Assembly: GCA_913031435.1 (NCBI GenBank) | Contig: CAJWFD010000005.1 | Span: forward strand, 1-64,000 | Direction of reading: 5' to 3' | DNA length: 64,000 nt | From: an uncultured Cryomorphaceae bacterium | GTDB lineage: Bacteria > Bacteroidota > Bacteroidia > Flavobacteriales > Schleiferiaceae | Shown here: positions 53,546 to 62,383 of the stretch, one piece after another | How the letters are laid out: the number at the start of each line of letters is the position of its first letter | Position numbering within the stretch: the stretch's first letter is position 1 | Program-made: the position numbers and the translations under genes | Notes under the pieces: model-generated | What the model was told of the DNA's origin: nothing | Seen by the model: the letters and a program-made list of their open reading frames with translations, nothing else | Databases searched by the model: none

Positions 53546-54285
53546 TATCTCAGGCGTTTCATATTTTGAATAGAGAAAAATGAATCCGTCAGTGACGCGT
53601 CAAAATTCAATTCCTTATAAACCATCTCCGTAAAATGCCCTGGCTCTTCAGCAGGAGTCATGCGAATGCGTGTTGGAAGTGTTCTACCGTTCAATTCCTC
53701 GATATCAAATCCCTGCATGGTATTGATGAGGTATCCGTCTTCGTCATAAAACTCTCCTTTCATTTGCAAGAAACCTTCTTTAGAAATGTAATTGATTATT
53801 TTTCCCCAAACCACAGGTGCTTCAGGAAGCGGCGTAAACTCAACTACCCAGCATTCAAGGCCTTCGACCTCAATCTCATTAATAATCTTATGGGTATAAT
53901 CATTTAAGGTAGAGCTCTCATTGACCAGGTCATCATTAGAAAAATCGGTACCCATCCAGCTTTGCATCATCATGGAAGGTGGAAGTTTCACACTGCGCTC
54001 AATAGTAGGTACATAATTCCAAATCTCCTTCTCGCGTTTCAGAAATACAGTGCCTTTGTCTCGGGCTGGACTGGTGATTAATATGATGTTTTGATCCAGG
54101 CCTTTCGACCAGGTTTTCACGGACATATTGCGCTCCCAGGTGGGACGCACCGTTCTTATTTCAAGAGAGGCTGTGCTCTGTGCACCTTTTACATTCAGTT
54201 CGCTTTTACGGACGATCTCTGTAGCATTCTGGGCGCTTACTATTATAGTAAAGGCAAGGGCAAGCGTTGTGATTAGGTATTTCAT
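53545..54285 (-). CDS. LolA-like outer-membrane lipoprotein-sorting protein (COG2834 type)
   Basis: A 246-residue periplasmic protein with a signal peptide (MKYLITTLALAFTIIVSAQ). The fold is suggested by its pattern of strands ending in WNYVPTIERSVKLPPSMMMQ and the following SWMGTDFSNDDLV, the mark of the COG2834 'outer membrane lipoprotein-sorting' family. These are LolA-like half-barrels with a hydrophobic cavity for lipid chains. It is the first gene of the operon with two FtsX permeases, a LolD-like ATPase and a barrel protein. It probably carries a lipid or lipoprotein between the membranes. Confidence 0.9.
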   Translation of the reverse strand: MKYLITTLALAFTIIVSAQNATEIVRKSELNVKGAQSTASLEIRTVRPTWERNMSVKTWSKGLDQNIILITSPARDKGTVFLKREKEIWNYVPTIERSVKLPPSMMMQSWMGTDFSNDDLVNESSTLNDYTHKIINEIEVEGLECWVVEFTPLPEAPVVWGKIINYISKEGFLQMKGEFYDEDGYLINTMQGFDIEELNGRTLPTRIRMTPAEEPGHFTEMVYKELNFDASLTDSFFSIQNMKRLR

Positions 54286-54337
54286 AACTCTGGTGTTGTA
54301 CTTCTGTAACGCCCGTGGCCTGATTTAAGTTTGAAAA

Positions 54338-55342
54338 TTAGTTTAGTTTTTGCGCTAATTTTTCCATGACTTTTTTCACTGATTTTCCGTCATAAAGTAC
54401 CGCATGTACTGCCTGAACTATCGGCATACGTACATCTCTTTTTCGTTTTAACTTGTATACCAGAGGGACCGCATAAAAACCCTCGGCTACCATGGTCATT
54501 TCTGCTCGTGCACTTCTCACCGTATACCCTTTACCAATCAGGCTACCTAGCGTACGGTTTCGAGAGAATTGGCTGTAACCTGTCACTAATAGATCCCCCA
54601 AGTAAGCGCTCTTATTTATATTCACCTTTTGCTCAGAAACGGCATTCATAAAGCGCTTCATCTCACGTGCTGCATTTGACATAAGCACTGCTTGAAAATT
54701 ATCACCATAGCCTAATCCGTGGTACATTCCGGCAGCAATCGCGTAAATATTCTTCATCACAGCGGCATACTCCGTACCGTATAAATCCTTAGAGAGTGTG
54801 CAGCGTACATAGTGGTTTTTCAAAGTTTCCGCAACCACAGCAGCGGTCTCCTTTTCTTGCGCGGCTACCGTCAGAAAGCTAAGTCGTTCCAGGGCTATTT
54901 CCTCTGCGTGACAAGGACCTGTAATCACAACAATCTTGTTTTCTGAAACGCCCATCACCTCTCGTAAATACTCGCCTACAATCATGTTTTCATCTGGAAT
55001 GATACCCTTGATTGCCGAACAGACAATTTTCCCATCCAATGCGCCAGGCGCAAGCTCCAGTAAAACCGACTTTACGAAAGCGCTAGGTATAGCGAATACC
55101 ACTATGTCCGCTTGTTTAACCGCCTCTGTAACTTCCGTAAATACGCTTATATTCTCCGGGTCAAAACTCACCGAAGAAAGGTAGCGCGGGTTGTGGTGAA
55201 ACTGCATCAAGTGCTTGGCACTTTCCTCATTGTGCATCCACCAATTACAATGTCCCTGGTTGGCAACAAATATTTTCACCAGAGCGGTTCCAAAAGATCC
55301 ACCTCCAATTACGGCGATTTTTTTCGCGGCTAGATCATTCAT
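54338..55342 (-). CDS. gpsA: NAD(P)-dependent glycerol-3-phosphate dehydrogenase
   Basis: A 334-residue enzyme that reduces dihydroxyacetone phosphate to sn-glycerol-3-phosphate for phospholipid synthesis. The Rossmann motif is KIAVIGGGSFGTALVKI. Substrate-site features are VCSAIKGI, TGPCHAEEIA, YGTEYAAVMKNIYAIAAGM (with the catalytic lysine) and LGDLLVTGYSQFSRNRTLG. Length is normal. The ATG overlaps the stop of the upstream M28 peptidase gene by one base. Confidence 0.96.
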   Translation of the reverse strand: MNDLAAKKIAVIGGGSFGTALVKIFVANQGHCNWWMHNEESAKHLMQFHHNPRYLSSVSFDPENISVFTEVTEAVKQADIVVFAIPSAFVKSVLLELAPGALDGKIVCSAIKGIIPDENMIVGEYLREVMGVSENKIVVITGPCHAEEIALERLSFLTVAAQEKETAAVVAETLKNHYVRCTLSKDLYGTEYAAVMKNIYAIAAGMYHGLGYGDNFQAVLMSNAAREMKRFMNAVSEQKVNINKSAYLGDLLVTGYSQFSRNRTLGSLIGKGYTVRSARAEMTMVAEGFYAVPLVYKLKRKRDVRMPIVQAVHAVLYDGKSVKKVMEKLAQKLN

Positions 55343-57012
55343 TAAAATGTTATTTCTGTGGTGATTGATTCGCCTTCTCTTTCGAAAATGAGGGTCGTCG
55401 TATCTCCTTTTTTAAAGGCCCCTAAAGCACCCATGTATGCATAAATGTCATCAATAGTCATCGCGCCAATTTTTAAAATCACATCGCCGGATTGTAATCC
55501 CGCATTTGCGGCAGTGCGTCCCTGAGTAGCCCCGTCAATCCGAAGTCCAGGACCTCCAAATAAATAGTCTGGAACTACCCCTAAGGTAACTGAGAAACGA
55601 GGAGAAGTAATTTGCTCTCCCCCTTTTGTGGATTGAAAAGTTAAGCGTTCATATGCAGCCGTTCGTGCCGTAATAGCGTACACAAAACTCGCTAATGTAG
55701 ACATGCCTTTATAGTTTACTTTTTCTGCATCATCAGATGGCTTGTGATAATCCTCATGCGTGCCCGTAAATAAATGTAATACCGGAAGATCTTTATAATA
55801 AAAGGAAGTGTGATCGGAAGGGCCCACACCAGAAGGATCTTTCTTTATCTCTAAGTCGTGTATAGGCTCTTCTAGCACAGCATCCCACTCCGCAGCTGTG
55901 CCAGTACCGGACAACTGAAAACGATTATCGCGTAGGCGACCTACCATGTCGAAGTTGATCATATAGGCAACACTCTGAAGCGACAACGTTGGGTGTGCAA
56001 CATAGTACTTTGAGCCAATTAATCCACTCTCCTCTGCACTGAAAAACAGCATCAAATAGTTGTAATTCGTGTCTTTACGAGTGCCGTAATACCCCATCAT
56101 TTCCATGAGCATTGTCGTACCAGACCCATTGTCGTCTGCACCATTATGGATCGCAGGTGCTCCTTTGTATAAACTGTTCTCCAAGCCCATACCAATATGG
56201 TCGTAATGAGCCCCCAAGATGACTGTTTGTGGCTTGTTGTTGTGGATGTAACCGGCGACATTATATCCAACGCTATTGCGCTCTTTCATGTCAATTTTCA
56301 AGGTTACTTTGATGCTTTTTTTTGTTAATTTTTTTTCCCAATCAGAATTTCTCAAAAAAACTACTGGTAGGTCCATGCTTTTGATGCTCTTGAAAAATTC
56401 TGGCGTATCAGAAGCTGTTTCTTCAGGATTAATTAGCACTACCGCAGAGGCTCCTTTGTTTTTAGCAAGAGTAATGCGCTCACTCAAGCTGTGATAGGCT
56501 GCATAGGCACTATGGGGATGTACACCATCTGGTGCGCTAACATTCATCACGACAATATTGCCCTCAACATTCTTTCCTTGATAATCGTCATACGTACCTT
56601 CCGTATTCACTATTCCATAGCCAATGTATATAGTCTTTCCTGTGACGTCTCCATTTGAGCTGTAAGCGACAGGATAAAAGTCAACATGGCCCTTGAGCAT
56701 CTTTTTACCCAGTAGCATACCTGTCATGTCATAGTTCACCACTGCGTATTCAGGCACCGGAAAGGATTGTAAGTAGTCTTTAACCCCAAGTGGTTCCAGT
56801 CCATATTCGAACATTCTATTGACAATAAAGTCTCTGGCAACATCAGCCTCCAGCGTACCAGGTAATCGGCCTTTTAGTGAATCTGAGGAAAGAAAAAATA
56901 AATCGCGCTCCATCCGTTTATAAGCCGTTTTGTCTACTTCAACCACCTGTGCCGTGGCGAAAAAAGAAAGAAACAGTAATGCAAGGGTAGGAAGGTGTGG
57001 GAACTTGTTCAT
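55342..57012 (-). CDS. M28 family metallopeptidase with PDZ domain
   Basis: A 556-residue secreted zinc aminopeptidase. It has a signal peptide (PTLALLFLSFFATAQ), a protease-associated insert (about 130-240), and the M28 catalytic core with zinc ligands in LGAHYDHIGMG, NGADDNGSGT, FFSAEESGLIGS and the downstream HTSFYYKDLP. The C-terminal PDZ domain (about 460-556) shows LFGGPGLRIDGATQGRTAAN and LQSGDVILKIG. I start at the ATG at 57012. The frame reaches 57036, but that region holds the -7 box TACCTTTG (57034-57041). Probably digests peptides outside the inner membrane. Confidence 0.93.
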   Translation of the reverse strand: MNKFPHLPTLALLFLSFFATAQVVEVDKTAYKRMERDLFFLSSDSLKGRLPGTLEADVARDFIVNRMFEYGLEPLGVKDYLQSFPVPEYAVVNYDMTGMLLGKKMLKGHVDFYPVAYSSNGDVTGKTIYIGYGIVNTEGTYDDYQGKNVEGNIVVMNVSAPDGVHPHSAYAAYHSLSERITLAKNKGASAVVLINPEETASDTPEFFKSIKSMDLPVVFLRNSDWEKKLTKKSIKVTLKIDMKERNSVGYNVAGYIHNNKPQTVILGAHYDHIGMGLENSLYKGAPAIHNGADDNGSGTTMLMEMMGYYGTRKDTNYNYLMLFFSAEESGLIGSKYYVAHPTLSLQSVAYMINFDMVGRLRDNRFQLSGTGTAAEWDAVLEEPIHDLEIKKDPSGVGPSDHTSFYYKDLPVLHLFTGTHEDYHKPSDDAEKVNYKGMSTLASFVYAITARTAAYERLTFQSTKGGEQITSPRFSVTLGVVPDYLFGGPGLRIDGATQGRTAANAGLQSGDVILKIGAMTIDDIYAYMGALGAFKKGDTTTLIFEREGESITTEITF

Positions 57013-57033
57013 GAGTTCATCTTTATGATAGAA

Positions 57034-57041
57034 CAAAGGTA
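57034..57041 (-). promoter_or_regulatory. -7 box TACCTTTG of the M28 gene
   Basis: An exact TAnnTTTG match on the minus strand, 21 bases before the ATG at 57012. No good -33 TTG is seen. It lies back to back with the plus-strand box at 57054. Confidence 0.5.
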
Positions 57042-57053
57042 ACTCTCAAAGGC

Positions 57054-57061
57054 TATATTTG
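57054..57061 (+). promoter_or_regulatory. -7 box TATATTTG of the flippase operon
   Basis: An exact TAnnTTTG match on the plus strand. Transcription near 57066 would give a leader of about 12 bases to the ATG at 57078, favouring that start over the GTG at 57066. Confidence 0.5.
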
Positions 57062-57077
57062 ACATGTGGGTACAGGA

Positions 57078-58520
57078 ATGAAACAACTTGCCGGTCAAAC
57101 AGCCATCTACGGGTTGAGTAGCATCCTAGGCAGGATGATCAACTTTTTGCTCGTGCCCCTTCAAACGGCGGTACTCACGCAGAGTGAGTATGGCATCAAT
57201 GTCGATTTTTATTCTCTAATCGCTTTTTTAATTGTGGTCGTCACCTTTGGAATGGAGACTTCCTACTTCCGTTTTGCCGAGCAAAAAGAATTAGATGAAC
57301 GTAAAGTGTTTGGTGCATCGTTAACGATGATCAGTCTTGTGCTTTTAGCTATTGCCTTGTTTGCCTACCTATTTCAACAACCTATACTTGCCGCCCTACG
57401 TTATCAAGAAGCTCCGCAATACCTATTTTATTTGGTCGCGATTTTAGCGTTAGATGCGTTAAGTGCTATTCCTTTTGCAAGGCTCCGCAGACAGAATAAA
57501 GCATTTCGTTTTGCCGGAATAAAATTAGCACTGATCTTCTCAAATATCGTAATCAATTTATATTTCTTCCTTCCCTCCTACTGGGAACTTCATGAAATTA
57601 CAGGCTGGTGGTCTCATGAAATGCGTGGGGTAGATTATATCTTTATTGCAAATTTCTGGGCTTCACTTATTATGTTTGGGTTGTTACTACCTACACTCAG
57701 GCCTTTAAAACTCAATCTGGATCCAAAGTACACTAAGGTGTTGCTCAGATTTGGGATTCCTCTACTGATAGGTGGACTGGCAGGGATTGCTAATGAAATG
57801 CTCGATCGACAGTTGTTAAAATATTTATTGCCTAAAGAAAGTTGGGCGCAGGGTGTAGGTATTTATGGTGCCGTTTATAAAATTTCCATCTTTCTCATAC
57901 TATTCAATCAGGCATTTAGATACGCTGCGGAGCCCTTCTTTTTTAAGAACGCAAAAAATGCTGATGGTAAAGTTAAAATGGCGAAGGTCATGGTTGGCTT
58001 TACCTGGGTCATGAGTATTGGGTTTGTAATGATCATATCAGGACTGGACTACCTCAAATACTTCATTGACGAGAAATTTTGGATTGGTCTGGAATTAGTC
58101 CCTATTCTACTTTTAGCTAATGTCATTCTAGGTATCAATACCAACTTGAATGTCTGGTATAAGGTCAGTGATAAGACCTCGTATGGAATATATATTACTT
58201 TTATTGGACTCGCCTTTACCATTGTAGGAAATGTGCTGCTGATCCCTGTAATTGGAATTTTCGGTGCTGCTTGGACCACACTCGCCGCCTACTCAGCAAT
58301 GTTTGTGGCGAGTTTGTTATGGTCATTAAAACACTACCCCGTGCCTTATAACTGGCGTAAGCTGGGTACTTTTGTAGGAAGTGCTACCCTTATGTCATTT
58401 ATAATACATTACGTTGACGTTGGAGGTAGTGGGGTTAAAATCGGTCTCGGATTAGCCTACCTTCTTTCAATGTTTGCTTTAGAACGCAATGGACTCTTTA
58501 AATTTGCATCACGATCATGA
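57078..58520 (+). CDS. Polysaccharide/lipid flippase (MOP superfamily, Wzx-like)
   Basis: A 480-residue integral membrane protein with about 14 hydrophobic helices. It starts [20 protein letters not shown], the typical N-terminus of oligosaccharide flippases of the MOP superfamily in Bacteroidota. The internal [20 protein letters not shown] (start of the second half) is also typical. It would flip lipid-linked sugars or other envelope precursors across the inner membrane. No glycosyltransferases are adjacent. It is the first gene of an operon; dut overlaps its stop by 4 bases. Confidence 0.88.
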   Translation: MKQLAGQTAIYGLSSILGRMINFLLVPLQTAVLTQSEYGINVDFYSLIAFLIVVVTFGMETSYFRFAEQKELDERKVFGASLTMISLVLLAIALFAYLFQQPILAALRYQEAPQYLFYLVAILALDALSAIPFARLRRQNKAFRFAGIKLALIFSNIVINLYFFLPSYWELHEITGWWSHEMRGVDYIFIANFWASLIMFGLLLPTLRPLKLNLDPKYTKVLLRFGIPLLIGGLAGIANEMLDRQLLKYLLPKESWAQGVGIYGAVYKISIFLILFNQAFRYAAEPFFFKNAKNADGKVKMAKVMVGFTWVMSIGFVMIISGLDYLKYFIDEKFWIGLELVPILLLANVILGINTNLNVWYKVSDKTSYGIYITFIGLAFTIVGNVLLIPVIGIFGAAWTTLAAYSAMFVASLLWSLKHYPVPYNWRKLGTFVGSATLMSFIIHYVDVGGSGVKIGLGLAYLLSMFALERNGLFKFASRS

Positions 58521-58951
58521 ATATCAAAGTAATTTATACCGGAAAGCACGAATTGCCACAATTTGAAACCTCTCAAAGTGCTGGCATGGATCTACGTGCT
58601 AATATTGAAGCACCCATCATTCTGGAAAAAGGAGCACGAGTATTAATTCCCACAGGAATAAAGCTAGCCTTACCGAAAGGTTATGAGGCTCAGATCAGGC
58701 CACGTTCTGGTCTTGCCTACAAACATGGCGTAACGGTCCTGAACAGTCCAGGAACGATTGATGCTGATTACCGCGGTGACGTAGGGGTTTTGCTCATTAA
58801 TCATGGAAAAGATGACTTCATTATTGAAGATGGCATGCGAGTTGCACAGATGGTGGTTGCAGCGTATACCCAATTCACTTGGAATACGGTAACTGATCTA
58901 GACGAAACCTCGAGAGGAGAGGGAGGGTTTGGAAGCACCGGAAAACATTAA
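58517..58951 (+). CDS. dut: dUTP diphosphatase
   Basis: A 144-residue trimeric dUTPase that keeps uracil out of DNA and makes dUMP for thymidylate synthesis. All five motifs are visible: [43 protein letters not shown] and the C-terminal [12 protein letters not shown]. Length is normal. The ATG overlaps the flippase stop (ATGA). Confidence 0.97.
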   Translation: MNIKVIYTGKHELPQFETSQSAGMDLRANIEAPIILEKGARVLIPTGIKLALPKGYEAQIRPRSGLAYKHGVTVLNSPGTIDADYRGDVGVLLINHGKDDFIIEDGMRVAQMVVAAYTQFTWNTVTDLDETSRGEGGFGSTGKH

Positions 58952-58977
58952 TACAAAACCAACCAAACCAATATAAA

Positions 58978-59985
58978 ATGAAGATTATTGTCCCTATGGC
59001 CGGACGAGGCTCACGTTTACGTCCACACACCCTAACCGTACCTAAGCCATTAATTCCTATTGCCGGAAAACCGATAGTTCAGCGACTTGTTGAAGACATC
59101 GTCGCTGTTTGTGGTGATAAAAAAGTGACTGAAATTGCCTTTATCATAGGTGACTTTGGCCCAGAAGTAGAAGCTGATCTCAAAAAAGTAGCCAAAAACT
59201 TAGGCGCTAAAGGAAGCATATACCATCAAGACAAGCCCTTAGGTACAGCACATGCTATTCATTGTGCGGCAGATAGCATGGATGATGAAATTGTGGTGGC
59301 CTTTGCAGATACATTGTTTCGTGCGGACTTTACCCTAGATACTACAGCGGACTCTGTGATTTGGGTAAAGCAGGTAGACAATCCTAATGCCTACGGTGTA
59401 GTGCAGTTTGATGACCAAGGTAACATCAATAATTTCGTTGAGAAGCCAACCGAGTTTGTCTCAGATTCTGCCATCATAGGAATTTACTATTTCAAAGATG
59501 GTCCCGGACTACGCAGTGAACTCAAGCACATACTTGACAACAAAATAATGGATAACGGTGAGTACCAGCTCACTGATGCATTAAGCAGTATGCTCCAGCA
59601 GGGGAAGGTCTTTAAACCAGGCACGGTTAAAGATTGGATGGATTGTGGAAACAAGGCTATTACCATAGAGACAAACTCTAAGATGTTAGGCTACTTGAAG
59701 GGCATGCCAGAACTTAAAGGCGAAAATATAACCACTGAAAATTCCGAGATCATTGAGCCCTGTTATATAGGCTCAAATGTGGTCTTGAAAAACGCAAAAA
59801 TTGGTCCTAATGTTAGTTTAGGTGACGACTGTGTAGTTGAAAACGCGACTGTCGTAGGTTCACTCATTCAGACGAACTCCACCATAAAAAACATCACACT
59901 AAATGATAGTATGATTGGGAACCAAGCCCATGTGGATGGAAACTGGACTTCACTATCTTTAGGGGATTATTCAAGGATGGACTAA
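58978..59985 (+). CDS. Sugar-phosphate nucleotidyltransferase
   Basis: A 335-residue enzyme of the RmlA/GlmU-like group. The nucleotidyltransferase domain (1-235) has MAGRGSRLRPHTLTVPKPLI, the substrate loop PLGTAHAIHCA, VAFADTLF, and GEYQLTDAL. A C-terminal left-handed beta-helix (about 250-325) is made of hexapeptide-like repeats (EPCYIGSNVVLKNAKIGPNV). It activates a sugar-1-phosphate with a nucleoside triphosphate for envelope polysaccharide; which sugar is not certain. It sits in the flippase/dut operon. Confidence 0.92.
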   Translation: MKIIVPMAGRGSRLRPHTLTVPKPLIPIAGKPIVQRLVEDIVAVCGDKKVTEIAFIIGDFGPEVEADLKKVAKNLGAKGSIYHQDKPLGTAHAIHCAADSMDDEIVVAFADTLFRADFTLDTTADSVIWVKQVDNPNAYGVVQFDDQGNINNFVEKPTEFVSDSAIIGIYYFKDGPGLRSELKHILDNKIMDNGEYQLTDALSSMLQQGKVFKPGTVKDWMDCGNKAITIETNSKMLGYLKGMPELKGENITTENSEIIEPCYIGSNVVLKNAKIGPNVSLGDDCVVENATVVGSLIQTNSTIKNITLNDSMIGNQAHVDGNWTSLSLGDYSRMD

Positions 59986-61640
59986 TGCAAAAACTGCTGC
60001 TTGCCCTTTTGGGGTTGTTTTTTACAGCAACATCATATGCGCAAGGCCTTTCGAAAGAGGGGCCTTCTGTGTTAACGGAACTTTTCTATCAGGCGGAGAC
60101 CTTTCGTATCACGGGCCGCACTGGGCTAGCTAGGCAATCATATAAACGCATTCTTAAACAAGATACTGAGAACGAAACCGCACTTTATCAATTGGCGCGA
60201 ATCATGTTTGCGCAAGCTGATTATTTGGCAGCACAGCAGCTTTTAGCACGGGGTACCTCCGCTCACCCTTCCAACGAATGGATCTGGCGTTTACAAGCGC
60301 AGAATGCCAGACAATTGGGTGATTTTAGAGCCGCGCTAGCCTCGTTCCGCGCTCTACAAGAGCTGCGGCCAGATAAGTTAGAGTATGTGCAAGAGTCACT
60401 TCAAAGCGCAGTCGCAGCCGGCCTCATGGAAGAAGCTATTTCAATCCTTGAAAGCTTAGAGAAGCTCTCTGGGATAACCCCTGAGACCGTAAAACAAAAG
60501 ATGGAATTCTACCTTCAGGCGAATGACCTAAAAGGAGCAGAGAAAGTGCTACGTCAAGCAGCAGACACACAGCCGAAACGCGTAGAATACCTGGGACTCT
60601 TAGGGCAGTTTTATGATGCCAACGGACAATCCAAAAAAGCACTAAAGGTGCTCAAGCTTGCGGTATCTAGATTTCCCGAAAACGCCGCAATTGCTATGGA
60701 GATGGCTCGAGTGCTTCAGTCTAAAGGCGATGTTGAGGGCAGTATTATCTATTTAGAAAAGGCATTGCGGTATCCTGGGTTAACGCTCCAAGACAAGGCA
60801 CCAGTTCTGCTCAGTTTATGGGAGGGATCAAAGAAAGACCCTAGCATGATCTCCATGGTCAATCGTTCTTGGGAACATACTAAGGTTTTACATGGTAGTG
60901 AAGGTGCATGGGATCTTTTAGAAGCGGAGAAGTTTCTTTTTGAGGGTGATCTTGAAGCGAGCGCTCTATCGTATCATAGTGCTATTAAAAAAGGTTTAAA
61001 CGCTATTGAAATATACCAGCAACTGATGGCCATAGCAGAAGAGGCCGGATTAAAGGAGTTGGCCATCGAGGTACTAGATGATTTACAAGAAAATTATGCT
61101 CAAGACGAAGAGATTCAGCAATATGTGGTCTTTTCTTATTACCAATGGAAAGACTGGTCAAGGTGTGCTCCATTAGCGGCTAAGCACGCTAAGAACAGTA
61201 TGATCCCTTCCACAAAAAAGTGGCTCTTAGACCTCGCCGCGCATTCCTATTTCGCATTGGATAGCTTCTCAGACGGTGTCACAAACTATGAGCTAAGTCT
61301 GTCCATAGATCGTGACCCTGGAACCCTTAATAATTATGCTTGGGAACTTGGGAAACGTGGTAAAAAATTACATTATGCGCTTGAGTTAGTGGAAGAAAGT
61401 AATGATAAAAACGCCCTTGACCCAACCGTTCTTGATACCTGGGCATGGGTCTTGTATAAAATGAGACGGTTCAGTGAAGCACAGGATAAAATGGAGTTAG
61501 CTTTGCAGCTGCTTCGTACGACGCCTGATGCCGTAGTTTTTCGCCATGCCGCAGCCATTGAAAAAGCGCTGGGAAATGTTGAACAAGAGGCTATCTACCG
61601 TTCTAAAGCCAATGAAATAGAAGTCAACCACGCACCTTGA
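59985..61640 (+). CDS. Secreted tetratricopeptide-repeat protein
   Basis: A 551-residue protein with a signal peptide (MQKLLLALLGLFFTATSYAQ) and TPR units along most of its length. Examples are ARQSYKRILKQDTENETALY (about 46-65), SKKALKVLKLAVSRFPENAA (about 215-234) and RFSEAQDKMELALQLL near the end. It is a protein-interaction scaffold in the periplasm or at the membrane. It overlaps the preceding gene by one base and the DUF4292 gene by 4. The TPR/DUF4292/EnvC gene order is widely kept in Flavobacteriia, which hints at a shared envelope function. Confidence 0.88.
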   Translation: MQKLLLALLGLFFTATSYAQGLSKEGPSVLTELFYQAETFRITGRTGLARQSYKRILKQDTENETALYQLARIMFAQADYLAAQQLLARGTSAHPSNEWIWRLQAQNARQLGDFRAALASFRALQELRPDKLEYVQESLQSAVAAGLMEEAISILESLEKLSGITPETVKQKMEFYLQANDLKGAEKVLRQAADTQPKRVEYLGLLGQFYDANGQSKKALKVLKLAVSRFPENAAIAMEMARVLQSKGDVEGSIIYLEKALRYPGLTLQDKAPVLLSLWEGSKKDPSMISMVNRSWEHTKVLHGSEGAWDLLEAEKFLFEGDLEASALSYHSAIKKGLNAIEIYQQLMAIAEEAGLKELAIEVLDDLQENYAQDEEIQQYVVFSYYQWKDWSRCAPLAAKHAKNSMIPSTKKWLLDLAAHSYFALDSFSDGVTNYELSLSIDRDPGTLNNYAWELGKRGKKLHYALELVEESNDKNALDPTVLDTWAWVLYKMRRFSEAQDKMELALQLLRTTPDAVVFRHAAAIEKALGNVEQEAIYRSKANEIEVNHAP

Positions 61641-62383
61641 AAATTGGCACCACATATCGCTTTTGGAAGCTATTCCTGTTCATGGGAGCGACCTTTCTAT
61701 TGTCCAATTGTGGCCGTATCATTTCACCGGATAATCCAATACGCAGAGAGAAAATTGGAGAAGGAACTTCTCGCAAAATAATGGTTGAAGACAAGTTTAG
61801 TTGGACACAAGCTTTTACCAAGATATCAGCACATACACCTGACGGAGAGCAACAGTTTCGAGTACAAATTCGTTCAAAACAAGACAGTATTCTGTGGGCT
61901 GCGATAAGTGATGACATGATCGGATTACGAGTTGGAAAAGCAATTGTTATTGGCGATAGTGCTGCATTCACATCAACGCTTTTAGGAATGGAGTGGACAG
62001 GGTCGGCTGCTGACCTTGCCACTATTACTGGTATTGATGTTCCTTTTGAGTACTTAAACAAACTACTACGTGGTCAGCTTATTGGAGCCGAGCCTACGAT
62101 GAGGTATCGTTTTAAAAATGCTTCAGACACCTGGGTGACTAAATACTCACTCTCTTTAGGAAGGAAGGTGACCGCATCCCTTGATCAGAACTTACGCATG
62201 CGGCACATGACCATAGAGGACAAAAATGAGATTGTGAATATCGACTATACAAAAGTGGATGTTAGAACCGGATATCCTGCAGAAATGGTGGTTACCCTGC
62301 AAAGTAAACCTGAATACCGCGTACTCATAGAAATCACGGAAATTCGTACTGAGGGACCCTACAACACACCCTTTAGTCTCTAA
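61637..62383 (+). CDS. DUF4292 lipoprotein, LolB-like candidate
   Basis: A 248-residue lipoprotein starting with TTG at 61637 (overlap TTGA with the TPR gene). The lipobox is GATFLLSNCGR. The mature part has DUF4292 features: SWTQAFTKISAHTPDGEQQF, then RVQIRSKQDSILWAAISDDM and WTGSAADLATITG. The pattern is a series of antiparallel strands around one helix region, compatible with a LolA/LolB-type half-barrel, which would suit lipoprotein insertion in the outer membrane. That functional reading is inference. It lies between the TPR gene and the EnvC-like gene. Confidence 0.85.
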   Translation: MKIGTTYRFWKLFLFMGATFLLSNCGRIISPDNPIRREKIGEGTSRKIMVEDKFSWTQAFTKISAHTPDGEQQFRVQIRSKQDSILWAAISDDMIGLRVGKAIVIGDSAAFTSTLLGMEWTGSAADLATITGIDVPFEYLNKLLRGQLIGAEPTMRYRFKNASDTWVTKYSLSLGRKVTASLDQNLRMRHMTIEDKNEIVNIDYTKVDVRTGYPAEMVVTLQSKPEYRVLIEITEIRTEGPYNTPFSL

